In this document: one piece after another, positions 1-7,899 of the stretch
Numbering within the stretch: position 1 is the first letter of the stretch
How the letters are laid out: each line of letters begins with the position of its first letter
Assembly: GCF_014205765.1 (NCBI RefSeq)
Contig: NZ_JACIIZ010000002.1
Location: forward strand, 62,001-126,000
Reading direction: 5' to 3'
Source of the DNA: Nitrospirillum iridis
GTDB lineage: Bacteria; Pseudomonadota; Alphaproteobacteria; Azospirillales; Azospirillaceae
Length of the DNA stretch: 64,000 nt
Notes under the pieces: model-generated
What the model was told of the DNA's origin: nothing
Databases searched by the model: none
Seen by the model: only the letters and a program-made list of their open reading frames with translations
Position numbers and translations under genes: made by a program

Positions 1-1481
1 CCGACATTGGCGTAGAGCAGCGATTGCGGCGCCAGGTCGTAATCCACCCCCACCTTCCAGGTGGCGGCGTTCCAGATGCGGTCGTCCGCCCGGCTGGACA
101 GGGCCGGCTTGGTGGGGCTGAAGGTGGCGGTGCCGAACTGGCTGTCCTGGCTTTTCTCCTCATGGGTGACGCGGCCGCCGGCGGTCAGGCGCAGGGCGTC
201 GGTCAGCGCGTAGGTCAGCTGGCCGAAGGCCGCCACCGTCTCGTCCGTCAGCTTGGAATTCATCACCGTTTCCTGGACCCAGTGATTGTAGTCCTGCTTG
301 GCGTCCACATCCTCGCTGAAGTAATAGGCGCCGGCCAGCCAGGTGAGGGGGCCGCTGTCCCGGGACGCCAGCCGCGCCTCCACCGAGCGCTGCTGGCTCT
401 CGCTGTTCACCCGGAAGGCGCTGGGGATGTAGGACAGATAGTCCTCCTTGACCTCGCGGTAGGCGGGGATGATGGTCAGGGTGGCGAAGCTGAAATCGTG
501 GCTGATCTCGGCATGCGTGCCCCAGAACTGGTCATCGATGAAGCCGTCCTTCTTGGCGTTCTGGATCAGCGGGCTGTGGGCGGAGGCCGCCGGCAGGCCG
601 GCGTAATAGGCGGCGACGGCGCGGGCGTCGGACGGGCCGATCCACGGGTTGTCGGTGTCGACATAGGGGTACTGCACCTGGCCCGAGCCCTTGCCGCCCC
701 GGTGATAGTAATCGCCCGACAGGCGGACCCGCCAATCCTCCGTCGGTTCCAGCAGCAGCTGCAGGCGCCCGGCCTGGCCCTGGTCGTCGTTGTAGCCGTC
801 GGTCAGATAGCCCTTGCGGTCGATGACCATGCCCGAGGCGCGCAGCGCCGCCTTGTCGCCCAGCGGCACGTTGACGGCGGCGTCGCCCTTGCGCAGGTCG
901 TAATTGCCGATGTCCAGCGTGGCCGTGGCCGATTGCTCGCCCAGCTTGGGCGTCTCCGGCAGCACGTTGAGCGCCCCGCCCGAGGCGTTGCGGCCGTACA
1001 GCGTGCCCTGCGGGCCCTTCAGCACCTCCACCCGTTGCAGGTCATAGAAGAAGCCGTTGGCCCCGGCGGGGCGGGAGATGTAGATGCCGTCCAGGTTCAC
1101 CGCCACCGACTGCTCGGCATAGGCGTTGCTGGCGAAGGTGCCCACACCGCGCACATAGACCTGCGGCACGCCGCCGGCCGCCGGGGCGATGACCACCGAG
1201 GGCACGCTGCGCGTCAGGTCCGACACGTCGGCCACCCCCGCTTCCTTCAGGGTGGCGCCGCCCAGGGCGGACACCGCCACCGGCGCGGTTTGCAGGCTCT
1301 GCTCCCGCCGCTCGGCGGTGATGACGATCTCGTCCAGCTGGGCCGCCTGGCCCTGCGCGCCGCCGCCGGCCTGCGGGGCTGGCGCGGTCGTTTGCGCGCT
1401 CGCTGTGGTGGTGATGCCGATGGCGCCAGGCGCCAGCATAAGGGCGACGACAGCCGTCGCCGGACGCACGATCCGGTGCAT
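1..1481 (-). CDS. TonB-dependent outer-membrane receptor, N-terminal part (cut by window edge)
   Basis: Imports a ligand (siderophore, glycan or other large solute) across the outer membrane using TonB energy. The reading frame starts at 1481 behind a GGGAGGG ribosome site and is still open at base 1, so about 493 residues are visible and the C-terminal part of the barrel is missing. Seen in order: a signal peptide of about 30 residues ending in a TASAQ-type cleavage site, a TonB-box-like DEIVITAERR, then a plug domain with VYVRGVGTFAS, GPQGTLYGRNASGGALNV and VNVPLGDKAALR, then barrel strands rich in aromatic residues. This plug type is common in sphingomonad and azospirillum receptors. The ligand cannot be told from the sequence. 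It reads leftward and a palindrome lies 130 bases upstream. Confidence 0.93.
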   Translation of the reverse strand, partial: MHRIVRPATAVVALMLAPGAIGITTTASAQTTAPAPQAGGGAQGQAAQLDEIVITAERREQSLQTAPVAVSALGGATLKEAGVADVSDLTRSVPSVVIAPAAGGVPQVYVRGVGTFASNAYAEQSVAVNLDGIYISRPAGANGFFYDLQRVEVLKGPQGTLYGRNASGGALNVLPETPKLGEQSATATLDIGNYDLRKGDAAVNVPLGDKAALRASGMVIDRKGYLTDGYNDDQGQAGRLQLLLEPTEDWRVRLSGDYYHRGGKGSGQVQYPYVDTDNPWIGPSDARAVAAYYAGLPAASAHSPLIQNAKKDGFIDDQFWGTHAEISHDFSFATLTIIPAYREVKEDYLSYIPSAFRVNSESQQRSVEARLASRDSGPLTWLAGAYYFSEDVDAKQDYNHWVQETVMNSKLTDETVAAFGQLTYALTDALRLTAGGRVTHEEKSQDSQFGTATFSPTKPALSSRADDRIWNAATWKVGVDYDLAPQSLLYANV

Positions 1482-1614
1482 GGTTTTCCCTCCCTGTGCG
1501 GCCTCCCTTGGCCGGCCTCCGGTCCCCACGAACGAAAGTCCGTGCTCTTCCAAGGACCTGAAGGCCGGGGCGTCCTCTCATGGGCGCCTGCTGGGCCGCT
1601 ACAGGGGAAGGTAG

Positions 1615-1630
1615 AATGCAATTATGCATT
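1615..1630. promoter_or_regulatory. Palindrome upstream of the TonB receptor, possible operator
   Basis: AATGCA-ATTA-TGCATT is a perfect 6-bp inverted repeat in an AT-rich patch about 135 bases before the receptor start. The position fits a regulator site. No regulator is visible nearby, so this is inference. Confidence 0.35.
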
Positions 1631-1889
1631 CATCAAATCGATAGGCGAGATAGGGGTGTATCGGGGGAAGTGATTTTTGGGGGATGGCGCTTTTTCCGGA
1701 ATGAGTGGCTTTTCTATTGCAATCAGTAATAGCCAATTTCGGTTGATAGAGGCCAGTAATCAGATTTTAGAGACGGTAATAGTAAGAAAAATTTGGAATA
1801 AATTTTCGATTTTATTGTGTATGATGGCGACGCGCTAGAAATGCTTCAGCTGATTGACATGGACTCTATGCGGTTGCGGCTCATGTATC

Positions 1890-2137
1890 TCAGGAGGCCG
1901 CAGGCGATGGGGGGCGTCGGTTCGATCTGGGCTGAATAATGGGCTGAACACTGCGGGCAACCGGGGCTATCCGGACCTTGTCGCTGTCATAGTCTTTGCC
2001 CACCGGTATTAATCTGGGGTTGGCGACATCAAAGTCGAACAGGTTTGGCCCAGCCTGGGGGGAGTGTCGGGGGTGATGTTGCTCGCAACCTCATCAAACT
2101 CCACCAGAAGGGATATGGCCACGCCGGCTTCCTTAAA
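1890..2137 (-). pseudogene. Remnant of a coding region truncated by the IS5 element
   Basis: Reading leftward from the IS edge, one frame gives FKEAGVAISLLVEFDEVASN and, after one apparent frameshift near 2055, another gives NLFDFDVANPRLIPVGKDYD and continues to a TGA at 1890-1892. The segment looks protein-like in composition but I do not recognise the family. It is best read as the 3' end of a gene whose 5' part was lost when the IS5 copy inserted. The rest of the stretch from 1631 to 1889 is AT-rich and shows no gene. Confidence 0.35.
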
Positions 2138-3072
2138 GTCCGTCCGCGAAGTTCCCTATGACTTTCTGTGTCTTGCGATCCTGCGCAGCAGGAGCCGGAT
2201 CAGGGCCAGGCGCAAGAATGCCAGAGACATCCGGGACAGGTTCTCGAAGTCTTTGGCGAGACGGCGGCAGCGCCCCAGCCAACCGAAGGTTCGCTCGACA
2301 ATCCAGCGCTTGGGCAACACCTCGAAGCCTTTGGCGGTGTCGGACCGCTTGACGATTTCCAGATGCCACTCCCCCAGTTCCCGCACCGCCGCCGTGGCGG
2401 CTCCCTGGTAACCGCCATCGGCGAAGACCCGCTCGACAAACGGGAACAGGCGACGGACCTCCTTCGACACCGGCAAGGCGCCGTCGCGATCCTGGATATC
2501 GGCCGGCTGGATGTGGGCGGCCAGGATCATGCCGAGCGTATCGACGACGATGTGGCGCTTCTTGCCTTTGACCTTCTTGCCAGCGTCGTAGCCGGACGGA
2601 TCGATCCGCGCCCCCCTTTTTTCCGCGCCCTTGACGCTTTGGCTGTCAATGATCGCCGCCGTCGGGCTGGCTTCCTTTCCCGCCAACTCCCGCACCTCGA
2701 CGAACAGCGCGTGATGGAGGCGGGCCAAGGTGCCGTCCCATTCCCAAAGACCAAGATATTCGTGCACGGTGCTCCTGGGCGGCAGAACCCTGGGCAGCGC
2801 ACGCCACTGGCACCCGGTCATCAGCACGTGGAAGACGCCGTTCAATACCTCGCGGATGTTCACCGTTCGCTGTCGACCGCCACGCTTCGCCGGGGGGATC
2901 GGCGGTTCCGCGGGCGCCCACTCTTCGTCAGTCAGGTCGCTGGGATACCGCAGCCCATGCCGCTCATAAACCTGCCGGTTTTCTTTCGTCCACATGCGCC
3001 CCTCGAAATCGTTTTCGAGGGCCATGGAATCACAACTGATTCATGCGGCTCAAGAACCTTCCGGACGGGCTC
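2138..3072 (-). mobile_element. IS5-family insertion sequence, apparently complete
   Basis: About 935 bp with one transposase gene on the minus strand. The left end reads GTCCGTCCGCGAAGTTCC inward from 2138. The right end, read inward from 3072 on the other strand, is GAGCCCGTCCGGAAGGTTC. The two ends match over about 16 of 19 positions as imperfect terminal inverted repeats. The left boundary is supported by the second copy, where identity begins at the matching base (3446). I do not see an unambiguous target-site duplication. Confidence 0.8.
2156..2995 (-). CDS. IS5-family DDE transposase
   Basis: Cuts and joins the ends of the surrounding IS5 element. The catalytic triad is visible: Asp in AIIDSQSVKG, Asp in VFADGGYQG and Glu in RWIVERTFGWLGR. 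The N-terminal part has LTDEEWAPAEPPIPP and GRQRTVNIREVLNGVFHVL, typical of the group with about 280 residues. I chose the start at 2995 (MWTKENRQVYERHG) because GAGGGG precedes it by three bases; an ATG ten codons upstream (3025) has no ribosome site. The frame is intact to its stop, so the element may still be active and could supply transposase to the decayed copy next to it. Confidence 0.88.
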   Translation of the reverse strand: MWTKENRQVYERHGLRYPSDLTDEEWAPAEPPIPPAKRGGRQRTVNIREVLNGVFHVLMTGCQWRALPRVLPPRSTVHEYLGLWEWDGTLARLHHALFVEVRELAGKEASPTAAIIDSQSVKGAEKRGARIDPSGYDAGKKVKGKKRHIVVDTLGMILAAHIQPADIQDRDGALPVSKEVRRLFPFVERVFADGGYQGAATAAVRELGEWHLEIVKRSDTAKGFEVLPKRWIVERTFGWLGRCRRLAKDFENLSRMSLAFLRLALIRLLLRRIARHRKS

Positions 3073-3093
3073 TAGGTGGCAGCGGTAGTCATA

Positions 3094-3408
3094 TTATTCC
3101 CTCATTATCAATAAAGTAACAAAGCCAGCCAATAATAATAAAAAAAGTATTTTTCGAACTAAAGGTATTATTTTTTCGAGTCTCTTCTTTCTTTGTGGGT
3201 CAGATAATATTACGGATAACGAGTAAACAACCCACCCAGCCCCCATCAAGGAAACCGGCATTGAAATAAAAGAATATACAATGGCATTTGGAATACCAAG
3301 GGCATTCAGATGAGAATGTGGCCAAATATCAATCCAAATAAGCGAAAATATCGGCGACACCATCGCTAGGCATGCCAAAATATCCAGAATTCGCCTCAAG
3401 ATACCCAT
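3094..3408 (-). CDS. Small AT-rich multi-pass membrane protein, unknown function
   Basis: 104 residues with about three hydrophobic segments: near residues 8-25, 40-65 and 85-102, separated by a basic stretch DPQRKKRLEK. I do not recognise the family. Base composition is far more AT-rich than the surrounding chromosome, and it is sandwiched between the two IS5 copies, which points to recent acquisition. Its opening (ILDILA, then a Pro, then ...FSLIW) and overall layout resemble the 100-residue protein at 4427-4729, so the two may be distant paralogues, for example immunity-like proteins. This is a weak inference. Confidence 0.5.
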   Translation of the reverse strand: MGILRRILDILACLAMVSPIFSLIWIDIWPHSHLNALGIPNAIVYSFISMPVSLMGAGWVVYSLSVILSDPQRKKRLEKIIPLVRKILFLLLLAGFVTLLIMRE

Positions 3409-3445
3409 CCATAGAACATCATTTCATTCTTATCTTTCCCTAAGC

Positions 3446-4172
3446 GTCCGTCCGCGAAGTTCCCTATGACTTTCTGTGTCTTGTGATCCTGCGTAGCATG
3501 AGCAGGATCGGGGCCAGGCGCAAGAACGCCAGAGACATCCGGGACAGGTTCTCGAAGTCTTTGGCGAGACGGCGGCAGCGCCCCAGCCAACCGAAGGTGC
3601 GCTCGACAATCCAGCGCTTGGGCAACACCTCGAAGCCTTTGGCGGTGTCGGACCGCTTGACGATTTCCAGATGCCACTCCCCCAGTTCCCGCACCGCCGC
3701 CGCCGTGGCGGCTCCCTGGTAACCGCCATCGGCGAAGACCCGCTCGACAAACGGGAACAGGCGACGGACCTCCTCAACACCGGCAAGGCGCCGTCGCGAT
3801 CCTGGATATCGGCGGGCTGGATGTGGGCGGCCAGGATCATGCCGAGCGTATCGACGACGATGTGGCGCTTCTTGCCTTGTGGCCTTCTCGCCCGCGTCGT
3901 GGCCGGACGGATCGATCCGCGCCCCCCTTTTTCCGCGCCCTTGACGCTTTGGCTGTCGATGGTCGCCGCCGTCGGGCTGGCTTCCTTTCCCGCCAACTCC
4001 CGCACCTCGACGAACAGCGCGTGATGGAGGCGGGCCAAGGTGCCGTCCCATTCCCAAAGACCAAGATATTCGTGCACGGTGCTCCTGGGCGGCAGATCCC
4101 TGGGCAGCGCACCCCATTGGCACCCGGTCATCAGCACGTGGAAGACGCCGTTCAATACCTCGCGAATATTCA
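3446..4172 (-). pseudogene. Second IS5 copy, truncated and frameshifted
   Basis: Nearly identical to the element at 2138-3072 from its left end (3446) up to about 4172, where similarity stops inside the transposase at the VNIREVL motif; the first 50 or so codons and the right terminal repeat are missing. Compared with the intact copy there is a lost T near 3931, an extra base near 3881 and a lost base near 3774, each shifting the frame, and a 3-base gain (an extra Ala) near 3705. No functional transposase can be made. Two near-identical copies 1.3 kb apart in the same orientation could recombine and delete the 104-residue gene between them. Confidence 0.88.
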
Positions 4173-4200
4173 CCTATAATTGAGTAACGAGAACCTGCGT

Positions 4201-4437
4201 TTAAAAGGCAAATGTATTAGTCTGCAGCGCGACACTAATTGCATAGGGATTTTCCAGAGTGACAGATACAGAAAAATTAGCCGAAATAGCATCAAGCTGA
4301 GCACCGGCATTGATATTTCGAATACCTAAGAGCTGGTCTGGCATAAATCCATTACGGATTTGATCGACAACCCAAGTGAATGCAGCAGAAACAGTATAAC
4401 CATCTGGGAATACGATCTTTATTAACTTAAACGCCAA
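4201..4437 (-). CDS. Small AT-rich hypothetical protein
   Basis: 78 residues, not recognised. It has no signal peptide or membrane segment; the C-terminal half is rich in Ser, Val, Asn and Thr in a pattern suggesting beta strands. It overlaps the end of the upstream membrane-protein gene by 11 bases, so the two are probably translated together. The AT-rich composition matches the small membrane genes on either side and differs from the host chromosome. It ends close to the truncation point of the second IS5 copy. Confidence 0.45.
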   Translation of the reverse strand: MAFKLIKIVFPDGYTVSAAFTWVVDQIRNGFMPDQLLGIRNINAGAQLDAISANFSVSVTLENPYAISVALQTNTFAF

Positions 4438-4729
4438 TCATCTTCATGACAATAATTAGCAAACACATGATAACAGCGGGAATAACCAGAGCTATCTTGA
4501 GCGTATTCTTTCCATATAAAGATCCGACCTTACAATGATCCACTGAGTTGACTCGGAATGCGCACCAAATGGATGAAACAACGCACGGAAACAATGACAC
4601 CATCATAAGAAAAATAAAAATAGGCATCCCCATAAAATTCCATCGAAAACCAATAAAAATCGAAAACATGCCAAATATAAATGGCGCCGGCATAAAGATT
4701 AATGCAAGAATATCGATTAATTTCTTCAT
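4427..4729 (-). CDS. Small AT-rich four-segment membrane protein
   Basis: 100 residues starting MKKLIDILALIFMPAPFIFG, with hydrophobic segments near residues 5-30, 34-58 and 76-98. Function unknown. It overlaps the next gene by 11 bases, suggesting a two-gene unit. AT-rich like the 104-residue protein at 3094-3408, with which it shares an ILDILA-like opening and similar spacing of hydrophobic segments. The IS1380 element ends only 13 bases upstream of its start, so its own promoter has probably been displaced by that insertion. Confidence 0.5.
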   Translation of the reverse strand: MKKLIDILALIFMPAPFIFGMFSIFIGFRWNFMGMPIFIFLMMVSLFPCVVSSIWCAFRVNSVDHCKVGSLYGKNTLKIALVIPAVIMCLLIIVMKMIGV

Positions 4730-4842
4730 CTCATCATCACCCCTAGCCTGGATAATTCACCAGGGTTGGCGGGCGTGGGCTAAGGCCCTGGAATCACGTA
4801 GGATTCGATTGCTGAGGCCGAACCTGCTGTTTCCGGAGCGCC

Positions 4843-6246
4843 ATGCCCGCCGACGTTGATCCTACCCTGCCGCTGCCGGGCCTGTCACCGGTCTGCGGCA
4901 AGCCCGTCATCGCCCGCTTTGACGGTGGGCGGTTGTCGTCGGACGGCAGGCGTCCTGCTTCTGGCGGAGGTGGAACGCCGGCTGGGGATCGCCGAACGGT
5001 TGGCACGCTGCATCGAAGACCCGCGCGCGCCGGAGCGGATCGTCCATGGGTTGGCCGAGATGGTCCGGTTCCGCGCCTTGGCGATCGCGGCGGGCTATCC
5101 CGACGCCAACGACTGCGACCGGCTGCGCCAGGATCCGGCGTTCAAGATGGCGGTTGGCCGCCTGCCGGAGACCGAGGGCGACCTGTGCTCGCAGCCGACG
5201 ATGACCCGGCTGGAGAACCTGCCGGGCACGGTGGCGCTGAAGCGCATGATGGCGGCCATGGTGGAACTGTTCTGCGACAGCTTCGCCGCCGTTCCCCGCC
5301 GCATCATCCTGGACATCGACGACACCGAGGACCGGGCCTATGGCCAGCAGCAGTTGTCCCTGTTCAACGCCCATCACGACAGCCGCTGCTTCATGCCCAT
5401 CCATATCTACGAGGCCGTCACCGGCAAGCCGGTGGCGGTCTTCCTGAGGCCGGGTAAGACGCCGGACGGCACCGAGGTGGCCCTGGTTCTGCGCCATGTG
5501 GTCCGCGTCCTCCGCGCCCGCTGGCCACGTGTCGACATCCTGGTCCGGGGCGACAGTCACTATGGCCGCCCCGAGGCCATGGCCCTCACGGTCGCTCTGC
5601 GACCGTGGCCTTCGGCACGGGTGACGCGGCTTCGCCGCGGGTGCGAGCGTCATCGGGTCGGCTATATCTTCGGCCTGGGCGGCAACAAGGTGCTGCTGCG
5701 CAGCGTGGCCGCCGAGGCCGAACAAATCGCCCTGGAGCGCCTGGACGCCGCCGCCGACAAGACGCGGCGCTACGCCCAGTTCCGCTAGCCGCCAAGTCCT
5801 GGAAGACCGAGCGCCGCGTGATCGCCCGCATCGAAGCCTCATCCCAGGGTGTGGACAGCCGCTTCATCGTCACCAACCTGACCGGTCAGCCCAAGGCATT
5901 GTACGAGAAGGTCTATTGTGCCCGGGGCCAGGCGGAGAACCTGATCAAGGCCCACAAGCTGCACCTCGCCTCCGACCGCACCTCCTGCACCAAGGCGGAG
6001 GCCAACCAGTTCCGCCTGCTCATCCACACCGCCGCCTACTGGCTGATGCACAGCCTGCGGGGACTGGCGCCGAAAGCCTCCTTCTGGCGCGACGCCCAGT
6101 TCGACACCCTGCGCCTCGGCCTGATCAAGGTCGCGGTCCGCGTCCGCGAGTTGGCCACAAGGATCAAGGTCGCCCTGCCCCCAGGCTTTGCATATCAGCA
6201 GGGCTTCTCGGCACTCGCCACCCGTCTGGCCTCAATGCCGCCGTGA
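4843..6246 (+). pseudogene. IS1380-family transposase, broken by two frameshifts and a hairpin insertion
   Basis: The protein starts MPADVDPTLPLPGLSPVCGK and follows the IS1380 pattern: GGRLSSDGGVLLLAEVERRL, DANDCDRLRQDPAFK, ILDIDDTEDRAYGQQQ (catalytic Asp), ILVRGDSHYGRPEAMA (catalytic Asp) and, near the end, GQAENLIKAHKLHL (catalytic Glu). An extra A at 4948 shifts the frame forward, and a lost C between 5787 and 5788 (TAC becomes TAG) shifts it back. In between, a Trp codon after EAMA is replaced by 19 codons of foreign, hairpin-forming sequence. The reading frame is therefore split into three parts, and I infer no full-length product. Confidence 0.88.
5585..5639 (+). repeat. 54-nt double-hairpin insertion inside the transposase
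   Basis: Two perfect stems lie side by side: CACGGTCGC/GCGACCGTG with a TCT loop (5587-5607) and CGCGGC/GCCGCG with a TTC loop (5625-5639). IS1380 relatives normally continue from the GDSH block directly into a WCE..G..YIFGL segment. Here EAMA is followed by 19 unrelated residues and then CERHRVGYIFGLGG, so a net 54 nt (18 codons, in frame) was added. The size, palindromes and in-frame position recall small palindromic elements that insert in coding regions. The wild-type comparison rests on family knowledge, not on a second copy here. Confidence 0.6.
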
Positions 6247-6459
6247 GCGCCGGGGCGACGTGCCCCCCCCCCAGAACCCTTCCCCGTCAACTCACAAGCC
6301 CCGCACCATCGCGCTCCCCCAGCGGGGGGCGGTGGGTAACGCACATCCTATGCGCGAACTTGCGTCACCAGCATGAGCCGGGCAAATCGGGGCGGTGAAT
6401 TATCCAGGCTAGGTGGCCGGTATGGCCGCTACTTATCGGGCGATTGATCGCTCAGAATT

Positions 6460-7086
6460 TCATGACACCGATAATATACGTCGCCCAACCACATCCCATT
6501 TGTTTTCATTAACCTTCAGAAAGACAATTCCGTTACTCCCTCCTATGCCGTCTATTTCGGCGACACTATAAAAAATCAACGCCTGTGTCCCTTCGGAATT
6601 GACGATTGGATCGGTGACTTTTACTTCCAAGGGGCCATAGCTTGTAAAATATGGAGCGACAGTTGGCGTGTAGAATTTGTAGCGATCACTCAAGAGGCTA
6701 CCTACTGGGCGTGTCTTCTTGTGATCTTGAATACAATGTTTCACCAATGACCTGTACGGGGTGGAATATGATAAGTGAATCATCTCCGCTGCTGGCGATT
6801 TTCCTTTCCAACCTATTTTCCAGAAATCACTTTTCTCTTTTAGGGGGACGGTCTCGAAATTTCCGTCGCTGCCCTTGTCCAGAACCAAAGGAAAAATTGG
6901 GGCATCGTTAGAAAGGATGTCAGTTAAATGAACTGTTCCATAGAGGGCGGCATATGCAATATCGAGCCGTCCCTGGCACTTCTCATTCGACGTATTCGCA
7001 GATTTGGGCTCGCCCGATCGCGCATGCGAATGATTCAATATTATAATATAAAGCACTGACATAACAACAAAAAATCGCAGATTCAT
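6460..7086 (-). CDS. Secreted hypothetical protein, AT-rich
   Basis: 208 residues starting MNLRFFVVMSVLYIIILN, a typical signal peptide with cleavage near HSHARSG, so the product is probably periplasmic. The mature part is hydrophilic and ends in a compact KVNENKWDVVGRRILSVS. I do not recognise a family. A longer frame upstream is open for 25 more codons, but the signal peptide and AT-rich upstream sequence favour 7086. Composition is unlike the host genes, and it lies between the IS1380 element and a patch of transposase scraps, so it was probably acquired. Confidence 0.55.
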   Translation of the reverse strand: MNLRFFVVMSVLYIIILNHSHARSGEPKSANTSNEKCQGRLDIAYAALYGTVHLTDILSNDAPIFPLVLDKGSDGNFETVPLKEKSDFWKIGWKGKSPAAEMIHLSYSTPYRSLVKHCIQDHKKTRPVGSLLSDRYKFYTPTVAPYFTSYGPLEVKVTDPIVNSEGTQALIFYSVAEIDGIGGSNGIVFLKVNENKWDVVGRRILSVS

Positions 7087-7288
7087 GATATATCCACCAT
7101 TATGGTAAAAATACTGATGGCTTATGTAGAGAGCCACCAGCTGTGTTGGCAGCCGCCTCATCGCTTGCGGCTGTCATATGACAAGTGGCGTTAAGGGCGT
7201 GACCAATTCCATGGAATATACCGTATTGGGCGCCAGACTCCTGGTAATCTTTCAAAAATACGCTCTGGTATCCATTCTCAGATGATGT

Positions 7289-7402
7289 CCCGAACGGCGT
7301 CCCCGGCGCCATCCCGGCCGGAGGGGGCGCCCGATAGCGCTTGCCGCAGCACCGACAACGCCCGCCGAACAACTCCACCCGCGTCACCACCGGACGGATC
7401 AC
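7289..7402 (-). pseudogene. Fragment of an IS66-type transposase (zinc-ribbon region)
   Basis: The translation contains VTRVELFGGRCRCCGKRYRA followed by PPPAGMAPGTPFG, which is the cysteine-containing zinc-ribbon stretch of IS66 TnpC proteins. Only about 38 residues remain. Downstream (7100-7288) the same frame stays open and protein-like (SVFLKDYQESGAQYGIFHG) but I cannot name it; it may be part of another broken gene. No IS66 ends are seen. Confidence 0.5.
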
Positions 7403-7545
7403 CGGAAGGTCGATGTGAGGTTCTGGACAGCGGTCAGCGGCAGTTTGTTGGCGTAGAGCTTAAACCAGGCGGGGTGGCCGTGGCACTCCATGGCGGCCCG
7501 CAGGTAGACCTTGCCCACGCCCTTGATGCCGCCGACTGGATTTGT
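7403..7545 (-). pseudogene. Fragment of an IS481-type transposase (integrase core)
   Basis: One frame reads VGGIKGVGKVYLRAAMECHG and then FKLYANKLPLTAVQNL, which matches the start of the integrase core of IS481 transposases (usual pattern: LKGIG..F.QTFVDTYSKVA..KLYT.KTPITAADLL). It runs to a stop at 7399-7401, where the IS66 scrap begins. Only about 45 residues survive, so the piece is inert. Confidence 0.5.
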
Positions 7546-7550
7546 CCTCC

Positions 7551-7789
7551 CTCACTCCCCCGCGCACTCCCTTAAATACCCGCGCAGCCAGATCAGCCCC
7601 GGGTCGCGGTCGAACTGGTAGTGCCACTGCATCATCTCGGTCATCACCGGGAATTCGATGGGGGCGGGCAGGACGCGCAGGGGTAGGTGCTGGGCGTAGA
7701 GGTGGGCGAGCCGGTGTGCATGGTGCTGATCAGGTCGGTTTCCACCTGGATGGTGGGGACGGAGGAGAAGTCGGGGGCGACGGCGCCGA
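7551..7789 (-). pseudogene. Orphan copy of the 3' end of the LysR gene (direct repeat, left copy)
   Basis: These 239 bases match 8831-9070, the last 79 codons and stop of the LysR gene, in the same orientation, with about 95 percent identity and a single-base gap at 7711-7712 that breaks the frame. It has no start and no N-terminal region. Together with the intact gene it forms direct repeats flanking the cassette at 7790-8830. Confidence 0.9.
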
Positions 7790-7899
7790 GCCATCCCTAC
7801 CTCTTGCGTGTAGCCCGCTTGCCGGTCTGCGGCCACGCCATATTTGATGGGGGCCCGGAACTATTTATCGCCGGGCGGGCGGAGGACGGGAGAGTGCGG

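Larger units (their letters stand above)
4742..6413 (+). mobile_element. IS1380-family insertion sequence with exact 20-bp ends
   Basis: 1672 bp. Bases 4742-4761 (CCTAGCCTGGATAATTCACC) are the exact reverse complement of 6394-6413. Between them lies one transposase gene with the expected orientation and size for IS1380. No clear target duplication is seen immediately outside these ends. The perfect ends imply recent arrival or selection, yet the transposase carries two frameshifts and an insertion, so this copy is probably non-autonomous but could still be moved in trans. Confidence 0.92.

Noticed and set aside
24-1673. A 549-codon plus-strand frame at the left edge
   Set aside because: Opposite a TonB receptor with signal peptide, TonB box and plug motifs; the plus-strand translation has none of the features of a protein family.
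4730-6420. Target-site duplication of the IS1380 element
   Set aside because: Four-base flanks (CACC on the left, TGGC on the right) do not match; shifting the border by one or two bases did not give a convincing pair.
7687-7899. Longer start for the first cassette gene
   Set aside because: The extra 71 codons lie mostly inside the duplicated LysR tail and its junction, where the sequence was made to code on the other strand.
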